9,798 bases of DNA from an uncultured Bacteroidota bacterium (GTDB lineage: Bacteria > Bacteroidota > Bacteroidia > B-17B0 > Aurantibacillaceae): assembly GCA_937868675.1 (NCBI GenBank), contig CALMNJ010000639.1, forward strand, positions 1-9,798, read 5' to 3'. Positions 1 to 6,907 of the stretch are shown here, in pieces. Each line of letters begins with the position of its first letter. The first letter of the stretch is position 1. Under the pieces are notes generated by a model. The model had not been told where the DNA came from and ran no database searches. It worked only from the letters and a program-made list of their open reading frames with translations. Made by a program: the position numbers and the translations under genes.

Positions 1-154
1 TAAAGCTGATAAACTGCTGTAGAAGCGGGTTTATCTGTATACTCGCGTATTTGTATTCCCTTCGGTTTGCCTCGGTAAGCGAATCGGGCGTTTCAAACTG
101 AGCTGCCGCCCGCAGGAAACAAAGGCCTCCCACGACCAAAAAAACATAGCGCAT
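1..154 (-). CDS. Secreted or outer-membrane protein, N-terminus only (cut by window edge)
   Basis: Only the first 51 codons are inside the window; the ATG is at 154-152 and the frame runs open to base 1. The start MRYVFLVVGGLCFLRAAAQF is a plausible Sec signal peptide: a hydrophobic run followed by AAA, with likely cleavage before Q19. After it come TPDSLTEANRREYKYASIQ and a hydrophobic NPLLQQFISF stretch. It begins 15 bases after the stop of the cytochrome c peroxidase on the same strand, so the two are probably co-transcribed. The short mature part, with alternating residues soon after the signal peptide, would fit a small outer-membrane beta-barrel protein, but this is a guess. The family cannot be named from 51 residues. 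Confidence 0.7.
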   Translation of the reverse strand, partial: MRYVFLVVGGLCFLRAAAQFETPDSLTEANRREYKYASIQINPLLQQFISF

Positions 155-169
155 AAAAGATGGTTTTAG

Positions 170-1429
170 TTAATTCTTTTTAAAAGGATCGGAATACATC
201 GGCGAAGTCAGGAAATCATCATCCTTCAATGTTTTCAGAAACGCAACAAGTGCAATTTTTTCATTCGGCAACACATTCATTTTGCGTGGTGTGCCATCCA
301 GGTTGCGTAAAAACGGACTCAGATTCTCTGTGTTCTGAATATTTTGACTGTAATGATCAACCACATCGTTAAGTGTTGCGTAGCGGCCATCATGCATGTA
401 TGGAGCCGTTACCGAAATATTCTTAAGCGTAGGAATTTTAAAGAGGCCGGCGTCTTTCGGATTACCGGTAACAGCGGCCAGGCCACGATCATTGACCTGA
501 GCATCCAGACCAATGTTGAAGAATACCGGTGTTGGTGTTCCGTTGTTGAAGAATACATTTTGTGATACATTATTGCTCGGTACACTACCACCATTATATC
601 CTCCTGTATTAGACGGGTCGTGGCATTTGGCACAATTGTATTTAACATGAAATAAGTTGTGGCCTTCTTTTTCAAGGGGTGTAAGATTTGCGGTAGGATT
701 ATTAATGGCTGAAGGCCCCGCACCATTCGTAAACGGCATTACACTTGTATTCCCGGTATTATCAGTATTCAAACAGGCCATAAATGACTGTATTGCAAAC
801 GCAATGCGATCTCTGGTTATGTTACCGTCACCGTATGCCTTTTTAAATAGCTCTGAATAATAGTTTACACTCGTTAATTTAGACTCGAGTGTAGCAAAGT
901 CCGGCATATTCATTTCATTATGGTTCAAAACCGGGTTCAGTACCATGTTCATGGCCGAACTCTGGCGTCCGTCCCAAAATAAAAGTACGGGCACCTGATT
1001 ATTGGCCGTTGGTTTTGTTTCCGTTTGCACCTGGGTGTTGCTGCCGTTTTGAAAGGTAAACTGCAGTTTACTGCCAAACCCCCTTATTCCCTGTATAGAC
1101 GGTGAATTGCGTTTAAGTTCCCGGCCATCGAAGCCCCTGCTGAAACGAACGTTGTCAGCAAACGCGTTCTCCTGCTTATGACAACTGCCGCATGAAACTG
1201 CGTTGTTTCCAGATAGGTTTTTATCGTAAAACAACACACGGCCCAAAGTGGCCAGGTCGCTGTTAACGCCATGTTTTTTCTCATAATCGAAGGTTTGGTC
1301 TGGCAGTGTTGGCTGCTCCTGTAAGGGTTCCACCACATCCTTTTTAATCGGTTTCTGACAAGAGGTAGCGCCAATACACAGGGCAAACGTTACTGCGGAA
1401 AAAGCAGGTATAACCAGGTTTCTCTTCAT
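170..1429 (-). CDS. Di-haem cytochrome c peroxidase, lipoprotein (CcpA/MauG family)
   Basis: 419 residues. The N-terminus is a lipoprotein signal with lipobox ATSC (Cys24), so it is probably anchored in the envelope facing the periplasm. Two c-type haem motifs are visible: CGSCH at residues 80-84 and CAKCH at 266-270, the arrangement of the bacterial di-haem cytochrome c peroxidase/MauG family. Other family signatures are LGRVLFYDKNLSGN (62-75), FWDGR (151-155) and the C-terminal FKIPTLKN...APYMHDGRYATLNDVVDHY block (about 330-360). Members reduce hydrogen peroxide with electrons from small cytochromes or, in MauG-like branches, oxidise a protein or small substrate; the sequence does not settle which. 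The C-terminal haem domain has an Asn/Gly/Ser-rich stretch (about 273-300) between the second haem motif and the NIGLD segment. The start is an ATG preceded by an A-rich leader. It is followed by a secreted protein gene after a 15-base gap. Confidence 0.93.
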   Translation of the reverse strand: MKRNLVIPAFSAVTFALCIGATSCQKPIKKDVVEPLQEQPTLPDQTFDYEKKHGVNSDLATLGRVLFYDKNLSGNNAVSCGSCHKQENAFADNVRFSRGFDGRELKRNSPSIQGIRGFGSKLQFTFQNGSNTQVQTETKPTANNQVPVLLFWDGRQSSAMNMVLNPVLNHNEMNMPDFATLESKLTSVNYYSELFKKAYGDGNITRDRIAFAIQSFMACLNTDNTGNTSVMPFTNGAGPSAINNPTANLTPLEKEGHNLFHVKYNCAKCHDPSNTGGYNGGSVPSNNVSQNVFFNNGTPTPVFFNIGLDAQVNDRGLAAVTGNPKDAGLFKIPTLKNISVTAPYMHDGRYATLNDVVDHYSQNIQNTENLSPFLRNLDGTPRKMNVLPNEKIALVAFLKTLKDDDFLTSPMYSDPFKKN

Positions 1430-1457
1430 GGTTTTAAGTTTTAAGGTCTTTGTCTAA

Positions 1458-1489
1458 CGAATTTACCATTAATTTATTGTTTGCACAAA
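1458..1489 (-). promoter_or_regulatory. Candidate Bacteroidota-type promoter for the peroxidase gene
   Basis: On the minus strand, TTTG (1489-1486) is followed after 20 bases by TAAATTCG (1465-1458), which matches TAnnTTTG except at one of its fixed positions. Both the spacing and the distance to the peroxidase ATG (about 29 bases from the end of the -7 element) fit. The remaining bases between 1430 and 1595 show no other gene or clear hairpin. Confidence 0.35.
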
Positions 1490-1595
1490 TCATCCCGCGA
1501 ATTGTTAAATTTCAGGTAAATAAATCCCCTACCTTAATTATGAAAACACTTAGTCCCCATGTCACAGCGATGTTTATCAAAGGCAAACCTTGGTT

Positions 1596-2495
1596 TCAGA
1601 TCGTTTTTACTTTTCTTCCGAAATTAATAAAATACACGGCTGCAATGCCTATGACCCCACCTGCAATGGTATGTGATTTTATTTCTTCCCCAAGAAACAA
1701 CCACGAAGACAACGCTGCGGACATGGGAACAAGAAATATATAACTGCTGGCCTTTTCCGGGCCAAGCTGTGTGGTGGCATAAAAATATAGGCTGGTAGCC
1801 AGCGAAGTTACAATGGCCGAGCTGAACACTAGGTTTATCCAGAACCACTTGTCACATGTTTGCAGGGTCGCGCCCAGTTCATCGAAATTAACGAATGGAA
1901 CAAAGCAAAGAAGAGTAACAAGATATTGCCAAAAACTGAAACCAAACGAACTGCCGTATTTACCGGCCCTTGAAGTAAATACACTCATGAGTGCCCACGA
2001 TAAGGCCGCCAGCAAAAAATAAACGTTACCGCTACTGAAAATTTTACCGGGGCTTTGCCAAACCTTTAGCAAAATAAGTCCTGCAATAAAACCACAACCG
2101 AGGCCAATAGCTTCTCTGGTGCCGGGCCACTTTCCGGAAATAAGCACACCAAGCGCATACGCCATTATTGGATTCAGTGTTGTAACCAACACCCCACCCG
2201 CGCCTGCCTGCCCTTTGCTTACCCCCAGATAAAAAAGATAACTGTACAGAGCAAGCAAAAGAGCTGAAGCCAAAACTGGGAAAATTCCCTTCCGATCTAT
2301 AATAACGGGTTGCTTTAAAATAAAAAGTAGCGGTACAAAGGACAAAAGCACAAACAGATAACGGTATGTCACAAAATTGTAGGCCGAGCAGTAACCCGCC
2401 AAAACCTTTGCAGATGGCCAGCTAAGGCCCCACAGGAACATGCTGATTACAATGCCAATTACTAAACTTTGTTTGGGTTTCTTAATTGACTGCAT
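1596..2495 (-). CDS. EamA/DMT-superfamily permease (RhaT/YdcZ-type 10-TM transporter)
   Basis: 299 residues from the ATG at 2495. It is an almost wholly hydrophobic protein of the length usual for the drug/metabolite transporter superfamily, made of two EamA repeats (about residues 14-146 and 157-292) of five membrane helices each. Family signatures are FLWGLSWPSAKV near the start of repeat 1, TTLNPIMAYALG at its end, and LVPMSAALSSWLFLGEEI at the end of repeat 2. Members export or exchange small metabolites such as amino acids or sugars; the substrate cannot be predicted. The frame can be opened further to a TTG at 2534, but that codon lies inside an exact TAnnTTTG -7 element (2539-2532), and the ATG at 2495 puts the first membrane helix at the usual place, so I chose 2495. 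It stands alone, divergent from the DinB-like gene. Confidence 0.9.
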   Translation of the reverse strand: MQSIKKPKQSLVIGIVISMFLWGLSWPSAKVLAGYCSAYNFVTYRYLFVLLSFVPLLFILKQPVIIDRKGIFPVLASALLLALYSYLFYLGVSKGQAGAGGVLVTTLNPIMAYALGVLISGKWPGTREAIGLGCGFIAGLILLKVWQSPGKIFSSGNVYFLLAALSWALMSVFTSRAGKYGSSFGFSFWQYLVTLLCFVPFVNFDELGATLQTCDKWFWINLVFSSAIVTSLATSLYFYATTQLGPEKASSYIFLVPMSAALSSWLFLGEEIKSHTIAGGVIGIAAVYFINFGRKVKTI

Positions 2496-2531
2496 ATTTA
2501 GGGTGCCATTTCGTTTGTGAAATAAGATGAG

Positions 2532-2539
2532 CAAAAGTA
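2532..2539 (-). promoter_or_regulatory. Exact TAnnTTTG -7 element upstream of the EamA permease
   Basis: The minus strand reads TACTTTTG here, a full match to the Bacteroidota -7 consensus. Transcription would begin about 7 bases downstream, leaving a leader of roughly 30 bases before the ATG at 2495. I could not find a good TTTG partner at the -33 distance. The element overlaps the alternative TTG start and so argues against it. Confidence 0.5.
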
Positions 2540-2675
2540 AGAAAGAAACGCAGGGTTACTCAGGATATTTCATTCGCAGCATCTTTATTGCAGCGTAAAA
2601 TTAAGGGCTTTGAAGCTTCTGGAGGTTTGATACAGCAAATATTCAGATTGCTCTCCAATTAATACTGTGGGCCAT

Positions 2676-2705
2676 TTTGTTTTGGTGCGGCTTTTTTTAG
2701 CTTTG
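2676..2705 (+). promoter_or_regulatory. Bacteroidota-type promoter for the DinB-like gene
   Basis: TTTG (2676-2679) is followed by an 18-base spacer and TAGCTTTG (2698-2705), an exact TAnnTTTG. The ATG of the DinB-like gene is 17 bases beyond the end of the -7 element, so the predicted leader is very short, about 10 bases, and A-rich (ACAATAAACC). The rest of the 2540-2675 spacer shows no other recognisable element. Confidence 0.6.
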
Positions 2706-2721
2706 TCTTAAACAATAAACC

Positions 2722-3222
2722 ATGGATATTAAAGCCGCACTCATTAATGAAATTAAGCATGAAGGTGCCAGCACCCGGAGAATGCTTGAACGCATACCAA
2801 CCGATAAACTAAACTGGAAGCCACACGACAAGTCGCGCGAGTTGATGAATATTGCCAAACACGTGGCAAATATTTACACCTGGGTGCCACGCGCCATCAA
2901 CAACAGCGAGTATGATATGGCTAAAACCCCTGTGCCCCCAGCGCCTGATTTTAAAACTACCGAGGAGCTGCTATCGCTTTTGGATAAAAATGTAAATGAG
3001 GCCATCAAACATCTGGAGGATACAAGCACCGAAGCGCTGTCCGAGCCCTGGACCTTCCGCCACGGCGAAAAAGTGTTTTTTACACTGCCAAAGGCGGCAG
3101 TGATACGCAACATGGCATTGAACCACACAGTGCACCATCGCGGGCAGCTTAGTGTTTATCTGCGTATGTTAAATGTTCCGGTGCCTGGCATGTATGGGCC
3201 ATCGGCTGATGAGCAAATGTAA
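2722..3222 (+). CDS. DinB/YfiT-like metalloenzyme-fold protein
   Basis: 166 residues, matching the usual length of the DinB/YfiT four-helix-bundle superfamily. The three predicted metal-binding histidines are visible: H47 in the helix AKHVANIYTW, and H135 and H139 in NHTVHHRGQLSVYLR. The HxxxHRGQ signature is a hallmark of the family. Known relatives bind Zn, Ni or Fe, and some transfer low-molecular-weight thiols such as bacillithiol or act as thiol-dependent detoxification enzymes; several Bacteroidota make bacillithiol, so that role is possible but not shown. The C-terminal PVPGMYGPSADEQM is typical of complete members. This is not DNA polymerase IV, which is also called DinB. The ATG follows an exact -7 promoter element, and no gene shares its transcript here. 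Confidence 0.9.
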   Translation: MDIKAALINEIKHEGASTRRMLERIPTDKLNWKPHDKSRELMNIAKHVANIYTWVPRAINNSEYDMAKTPVPPAPDFKTTEELLSLLDKNVNEAIKHLEDTSTEALSEPWTFRHGEKVFFTLPKAAVIRNMALNHTVHHRGQLSVYLRMLNVPVPGMYGPSADEQM

Positions 3223-3451
3223 TAACCACATTTTCTAATGAGTGCTGCATTTCAGGCACAAGGTGTATTAACGGATGGAATCATTTACGGTACAGCCAGC
3301 CATTAAATGTTTTGATTCCGTGTACGTACCGATCGTTTGGAGGAAATGTATTTTCGATAAATTCGGAAAAACCCTGCCGTGAAAACTCCATTTTAGAGAA
3401 AAGCGGCAGGGTTCTGACTCTGTTTACAAACACTATATCAGCAAATCAGAA
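3223..3451. other. Intergenic region between two converging transcripts
   Basis: 229 bases between the stop of the DinB-like gene and the stop of the last gene of the metal operon. Apart from the inverted repeat at 3370-3413 I see nothing supportable in it. A 22-codon frame from the ATG at 3238 has no family character and is not called. Confidence 0.6.
3370..3413 (-). terminator. Stem-loop terminator for the metal operon
   Basis: AACCCTGCCG (3370-3379) and CGGCAGGGTT (3404-3413) form a perfect 10-bp GC-rich stem around a 24-base loop. Read on the minus strand, the stem runs straight into a T run (GGGTTTTTCC), as in an intrinsic terminator, about 40 bases after the stop codon at 3452. On the plus strand the stem is followed only by TCTGACTCTGTTT, so termination of the DinB-like transcript is less certain. 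The loop is longer than usual. Confidence 0.65.
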
Positions 3452-3934
3452 TCATTTTTTTTCAATTTTGATGACAACCTTTTTTCCTGAGAAACCAATT
3501 GTTGAATTAGATTCAAAAGACATACTTTTTTTCTTATGTTCTTTAACTGAATAAACTCCACTAAAGTTTTGACATTGAAAACATAGTTCCTCTGCCTGTT
3601 GAAAGCCCTCTCCAATTTGCCCTTCAGTTGCCTCTTCTGCCGTTGTTTGATTGGAAATTTCAAAAGTTTTTCCTTTATCTCTAAATTGCCAGGCAAAATG
3701 AATATGATGCCCATGTTCATCTTTCCATGCACCCTTACAGGTTTCTTTATATCCGTCACACTCTTCAACATCCCAGCTTGGCAACTCAGCTTCATTTACA
3801 CCATCTACCGAAAGTTCTGTTACTTTCCATTCTCCCCCATCCAGGCGATTGGCATACGTTTTTGTTTTATTACAGGCTGCAAATACAAGGGTCACTGTTA
3901 GGATAACGCTTGCTAATAAAAGTATTTTCTTCAT
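3452..3934 (-). CDS. Small lipoprotein with HGHHIH cluster and cysteine pairs, lipocalin-like N-terminus
   Basis: 160 residues. The lipoprotein signal ends in AAC with Cys21. The segment GGEWKVTELSVDGVN (33-47) resembles the first strand of Bacteroidota lipocalin-like lipoproteins, and the rest looks beta-rich with a basic C-terminus (KKVVIKIEKK). A possible metal site is visible: HGHHIH at 74-79, cysteines C59 and C66 shortly before it, and C118-FQ-C121 later. The residues after the lipid-bearing cysteine (NKTKTY) lack acidic residues, so the periplasmic face of the outer membrane is more likely than surface exposure. It is the last gene of the seven-gene metal operon, 18 bases after its neighbour and just before the terminator. 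That position and the His/Cys content suggest an envelope metal-binding role, but the family is not one I can name with confidence. Confidence 0.8.
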   Translation of the reverse strand: MKKILLLASVILTVTLVFAACNKTKTYANRLDGGEWKVTELSVDGVNEAELPSWDVEECDGYKETCKGAWKDEHGHHIHFAWQFRDKGKTFEISNQTTAEEATEGQIGEGFQQAEELCFQCQNFSGVYSVKEHKKKSMSFESNSTIGFSGKKVVIKIEKK

Positions 3935-3952
3935 TTCTTTTAAGGTTTAAGG

Positions 3953-4519
3953 TTATTGAATTTTAACTTTGAAATTGACATCTATGTCGGTTACGCCCGG
4001 AGAACAAGTCCCGTCTTTAACCCCCGGTTGATGCCTTAATTCTATTTGCATAGTTCCGTTACCGCTAGAAGTTGTTCTCCATTTGGATTGAAGGCCAATC
4101 TGGCGACCATTCCCATCAAGATCAGTTCTTGTTACTGTTGCACTTGTACCTGTAGGGGAGAAACAGAATATATGGTCATTTGCCTCTTCTAATACTTCGT
4201 TTGAAACGGTATCGGCAGGAGAGCTTGTTTCGTTCAAAAGAACGATGGTTGTAATCCAGGTTTTATTAGGCTGTAATTTAATCGTATCAAAAATATCATA
4301 CGTTGCACCACCATCTCCATCAGGGTCACGAAATGTTGCGTATTTGATATTAGTTACGCTGGATGAATCAACGAACTTAAGTTTCATAGTTGTAATTACT
4401 TCTGGTTCGTTAACTACTGGTTGAGGCACTGGAACAAGGTCTTTATCTTTTTTACACCCCGTCCACACTGTTGCGACTGCTAGAGTGGCAAACAGTAATT
4501 TGATTGTTTTTCGTTTCAT
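3953..4519 (-). CDS. Conserved Bacteroidota lipoprotein next to a TonB-dependent receptor, function unknown
   Basis: 188 residues. Lipoprotein signal with Cys22 (VWTGC), followed by KKDKD. A charged, acid-containing stretch just after the cysteine resembles the surface-export signals described for Bacteroidota lipoproteins, so it may face outward. The body is beta-rich, with two Asp/Gly-rich loops (FRDPDGDG at 63-70 and DLDGNG at 133-138), LLNETSSPADTV (94-105), NDHIFCF (114-120) and a conserved C-terminal block LRHQPGVKDGT...TDIDVNFKVKIQ (161-188). From memory this matches a family often labelled 'type 1 periplasmic binding fold', a label whose basis I doubt. It starts 21 bases after the TonB-dependent receptor, suggesting a partner of that receptor, by analogy with receptor/lipoprotein pairs. 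Ligand unknown. Confidence 0.8.
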   Translation of the reverse strand: MKRKTIKLLFATLAVATVWTGCKKDKDLVPVPQPVVNEPEVITTMKLKFVDSSSVTNIKYATFRDPDGDGGATYDIFDTIKLQPNKTWITTIVLLNETSSPADTVSNEVLEEANDHIFCFSPTGTSATVTRTDLDGNGRQIGLQSKWRTTSSGNGTMQIELRHQPGVKDGTCSPGVTDIDVNFKVKIQ

Positions 4520-4540
4520 TTTTCTGTTTTTGGTTTTACA

Positions 4541-6907
4541 TTAATTGTTATTGTTTATTGATTTATTTTTAAAGTTTATATTAAAAGGAACTTTTAAGCG
4601 TACCACAAAATTTCTTCCCATCGCATCGGTAAAATATCTGAATCTATCCAGGTAATCCCGATAGGATTCATTTAAAAGATTGAATACACTCACTCCCAAT
4701 TCAATATTTTGATTTTTGACTTTGATAGAACAGGAAGTATGAAGATTTACTGTATAGTATTCAGAAGGTGGAGGTACAAAATCGCTATTAGCAGGTACTC
4801 GCCATTGTTTTGTTACATAAAGCAACGAAGCCGAGAGATAGGCCGAATTAAATCGTTTATAGGTTTTGAAACGGTAGCTTAATTCGGTCTCGTACCTATC
4901 AGATGGCATCATGATAAGCCAGTTATTTTCGGTTTTATTCCAAGCCCTGAGGATGGATGCCTTTTCTGTGATTTCTATTCTATTTGCAATTTTGTAGTTT
5001 AGGTAAAAATCCAGGCCTTTTAAAATGGCATCTGTTTGCTTATAGTAAAATGCCGGAAATGCTCCATGTATTGTCAGAATAGGTTCTGGGGCAGGTTGGC
5101 GGTAAATGAAATCATTGATGTAATTATAGTATGGCGAAACCTCCATGAATATTTTTTTTGATGGCGAATAACGCGCGGTAAAAATTATATTATAAGCTTT
5201 TTCTGAACGTAGCGAATCGTCACCATATTCAAGTGCCGCTGCGCCATGATGTAAACCATTTGTATATAATTCGTTCACAGATGGCGCCCGCCAGGCAGAT
5301 CCAATATTCATAGAAAAATTAAGCGTAGAATCTTTTTTGTAAATACCTCCGAGATTTCCGGTAATGTTTTGAAATGTGCGAATAGGGGTTATTAATTCAT
5401 ATGTAGCATTTCCAATATATTGATATTTATACACCCGAAGCCATTTATAATCATAGCGTACACCACCTTCTATTTCAAATTTGTTTTTTCTCCAACGCTC
5501 TATCCAAAATACGCCCCCGTTATAATTTCTAAAATTTGGAATAAGCACACGTCCTTCATACGTATTTCCTTGCGTCATGCCACTAAATCCAATACTTCCT
5601 GTAAATCTTTTAATTCGGTTATGCTCCCAAATTAAATCCGCTGTATGTGACGTGATTTCAAATTTCAATTCGGGTTTATTTAAAGCCGAAATGGAATCAT
5701 TCAATGGACGGTGTTTATCGTATTCGTAACGAAGGTTGTACTGTCTTGCATAGGTAAGTGAGAGTTTACCTTTTTCACCAGTATAAAAATATGATTTGAA
5801 TTTAAAAAGTTCGTGTTCTATATGCTGATATGGCCTTCCTATCTTATAAGTGAATGGTCCTGTTTCTAAAGGAACGGGACTGCTAAATGCTTTTTGAAGG
5901 TCGGTTAAGTTACCAATATGCGAGGCTCCAAATATACCAAGGGTAGTATTAAACTGACTATAAAATATTTCGGCACCATATTTTTTCTTCGCCCAACTAA
6001 GGGCATAGGAAAAGTTATATTCTTTCATGGCAGTATTGATCAAAATATAGTTCGGGGCGGAAATGTTTCCGTTTTGTTTTAATGTGCCTTGTGCTCGCCA
6101 TGAAAGGGCTTTTAGTTTATTAAAATTTCCTTCCAGATAGGCTGAGGCTGTTCCACCTCTACCATTACTCATTCCAACCAGATTTAACTCCCCGCCAATA
6201 CCCGCAGAGTCTCTTAAAGGTTTACTTTCCACTAAAACTACGCCTGCAATAGCATCTGAACCATAGCGAACGCTATTTGCCCCTTTAATGACAGAAATTT
6301 TATTCGCAATAAAGGGATCTACCTCAGGCGCATGTTCAATTCCCCACTGCTGACCTTCCTGCCTTACACCGTTATTCAATATCAATACACGATTGCTGTG
6401 CATGCCGTGAATCATGGGTTTGGAGATCGAATTTCCGGTGTTAAGTGTAGTGACTCCGGTAATATTTTTTAAAGCATCTCCCAATGATTGTCCTTTTGAT
6501 TGATTAAGTTTTTCATCAGAAACATCATTTTGAGTTTGTGTAGTTTGTTCGATTGGTTTCTTAACTGTAACTTCTATATCTTTTAAAAGTTCAGAATGAT
6601 GTTCTGGGTAAAAATCCCATTTAGTTTTACCCTTTATCGCAATCTTTGTGACAATTGTATTACAGCCAATGTGCGATATTTTAATTGTGTAAGTGCCGTC
6701 ACAAATATTTCCGATCCTGAAATAACCATTAATATCCGCGGTTATACCTCTATTTAATTCTAAAATATACACTGAAGCAAATTCAAGCGGTGACTTATCA
6801 TGCTCATCAATTATCTTCCCTGACAAACTGCCTTTGCAGGAGTCGCTTTGAGCCCGCAAAGGAGTTGCAAGTAATATAAAAGTAAATATGGCTAAGAGTT
6901 TATTCAT
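4541..6907 (-). CDS. TonB-dependent outer-membrane receptor, ZnuD-like plug, probable zinc uptake
   Basis: 788 residues from the ATG at 6907. Signal peptide with likely cleavage LRA|QS after residue 19; carboxypeptidase-regulatory-like domain about 26-98; plug about 127-230; beta-barrel to the C-terminus. The plug contains HGMHSNRVLILNNGVRQEGQ (167-186), HAPEVDPF (192-199) and VIKGANSVRYGSDAIAGVV (206-224). A conserved His-Ala before an acidic/proline segment is also found in ZnuD-type zinc receptors. Near the end is NLLNESYRDYLDRFRYF (about 743-759), typical of the same group. Neighbours (ZigA GTPase, CDF transporter) support zinc, but another divalent metal is possible. The frame can open at a TTG (6919), but the ATG gives a proper signal peptide and overlaps the CDF stop in ATGAATAA, implying coupled translation. 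A polar tail, KNKSINNNN, follows the last barrel strand. Confidence 0.9.
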   Translation of the reverse strand: MNKLLAIFTFILLATPLRAQSDSCKGSLSGKIIDEHDKSPLEFASVYILELNRGITADINGYFRIGNICDGTYTIKISHIGCNTIVTKIAIKGKTKWDFYPEHHSELLKDIEVTVKKPIEQTTQTQNDVSDEKLNQSKGQSLGDALKNITGVTTLNTGNSISKPMIHGMHSNRVLILNNGVRQEGQQWGIEHAPEVDPFIANKISVIKGANSVRYGSDAIAGVVLVESKPLRDSAGIGGELNLVGMSNGRGGTASAYLEGNFNKLKALSWRAQGTLKQNGNISAPNYILINTAMKEYNFSYALSWAKKKYGAEIFYSQFNTTLGIFGASHIGNLTDLQKAFSSPVPLETGPFTYKIGRPYQHIEHELFKFKSYFYTGEKGKLSLTYARQYNLRYEYDKHRPLNDSISALNKPELKFEITSHTADLIWEHNRIKRFTGSIGFSGMTQGNTYEGRVLIPNFRNYNGGVFWIERWRKNKFEIEGGVRYDYKWLRVYKYQYIGNATYELITPIRTFQNITGNLGGIYKKDSTLNFSMNIGSAWRAPSVNELYTNGLHHGAAALEYGDDSLRSEKAYNIIFTARYSPSKKIFMEVSPYYNYINDFIYRQPAPEPILTIHGAFPAFYYKQTDAILKGLDFYLNYKIANRIEITEKASILRAWNKTENNWLIMMPSDRYETELSYRFKTYKRFNSAYLSASLLYVTKQWRVPANSDFVPPPSEYYTVNLHTSCSIKVKNQNIELGVSVFNLLNESYRDYLDRFRYFTDAMGRNFVVRLKVPFNINFKNKSINNNN

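Noticed and set aside
409..1386. Several open frames of 60-105 codons on both strands within the peroxidase gene
   Set aside because: They lie wholly inside a gene with clear haem motifs and have no family features or signal sequences; they are frame shadows.
2874..3128. Minus-strand 84-codon frame inside the DinB-like gene
   Set aside because: Antisense to a well-supported gene, low-complexity Ser-rich translation, no recognisable domain.
2722..3222. DinB as DNA polymerase IV or SOS function
   Set aside because: The name is shared only by history. The protein has the HxxxHRGQ four-helix-bundle signature, not polymerase motifs.
3238..3306. 22-codon plus-strand frame after the DinB-like gene
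   Set aside because: Too short, with no promoter or conserved feature; most likely chance.
3312..3554. Plus-strand 80-codon frame near the convergent intergenic region
   Set aside because: It crosses the terminator stem and runs antisense into the lipoprotein gene; the translation has no family character.
3433..3795. Minus-strand 120-codon frame overlapping the last lipoprotein gene
   Set aside because: It runs in another frame of the same strand within a gene that has a proper lipoprotein signal, and it has a Lys/Arg-rich random-like composition.
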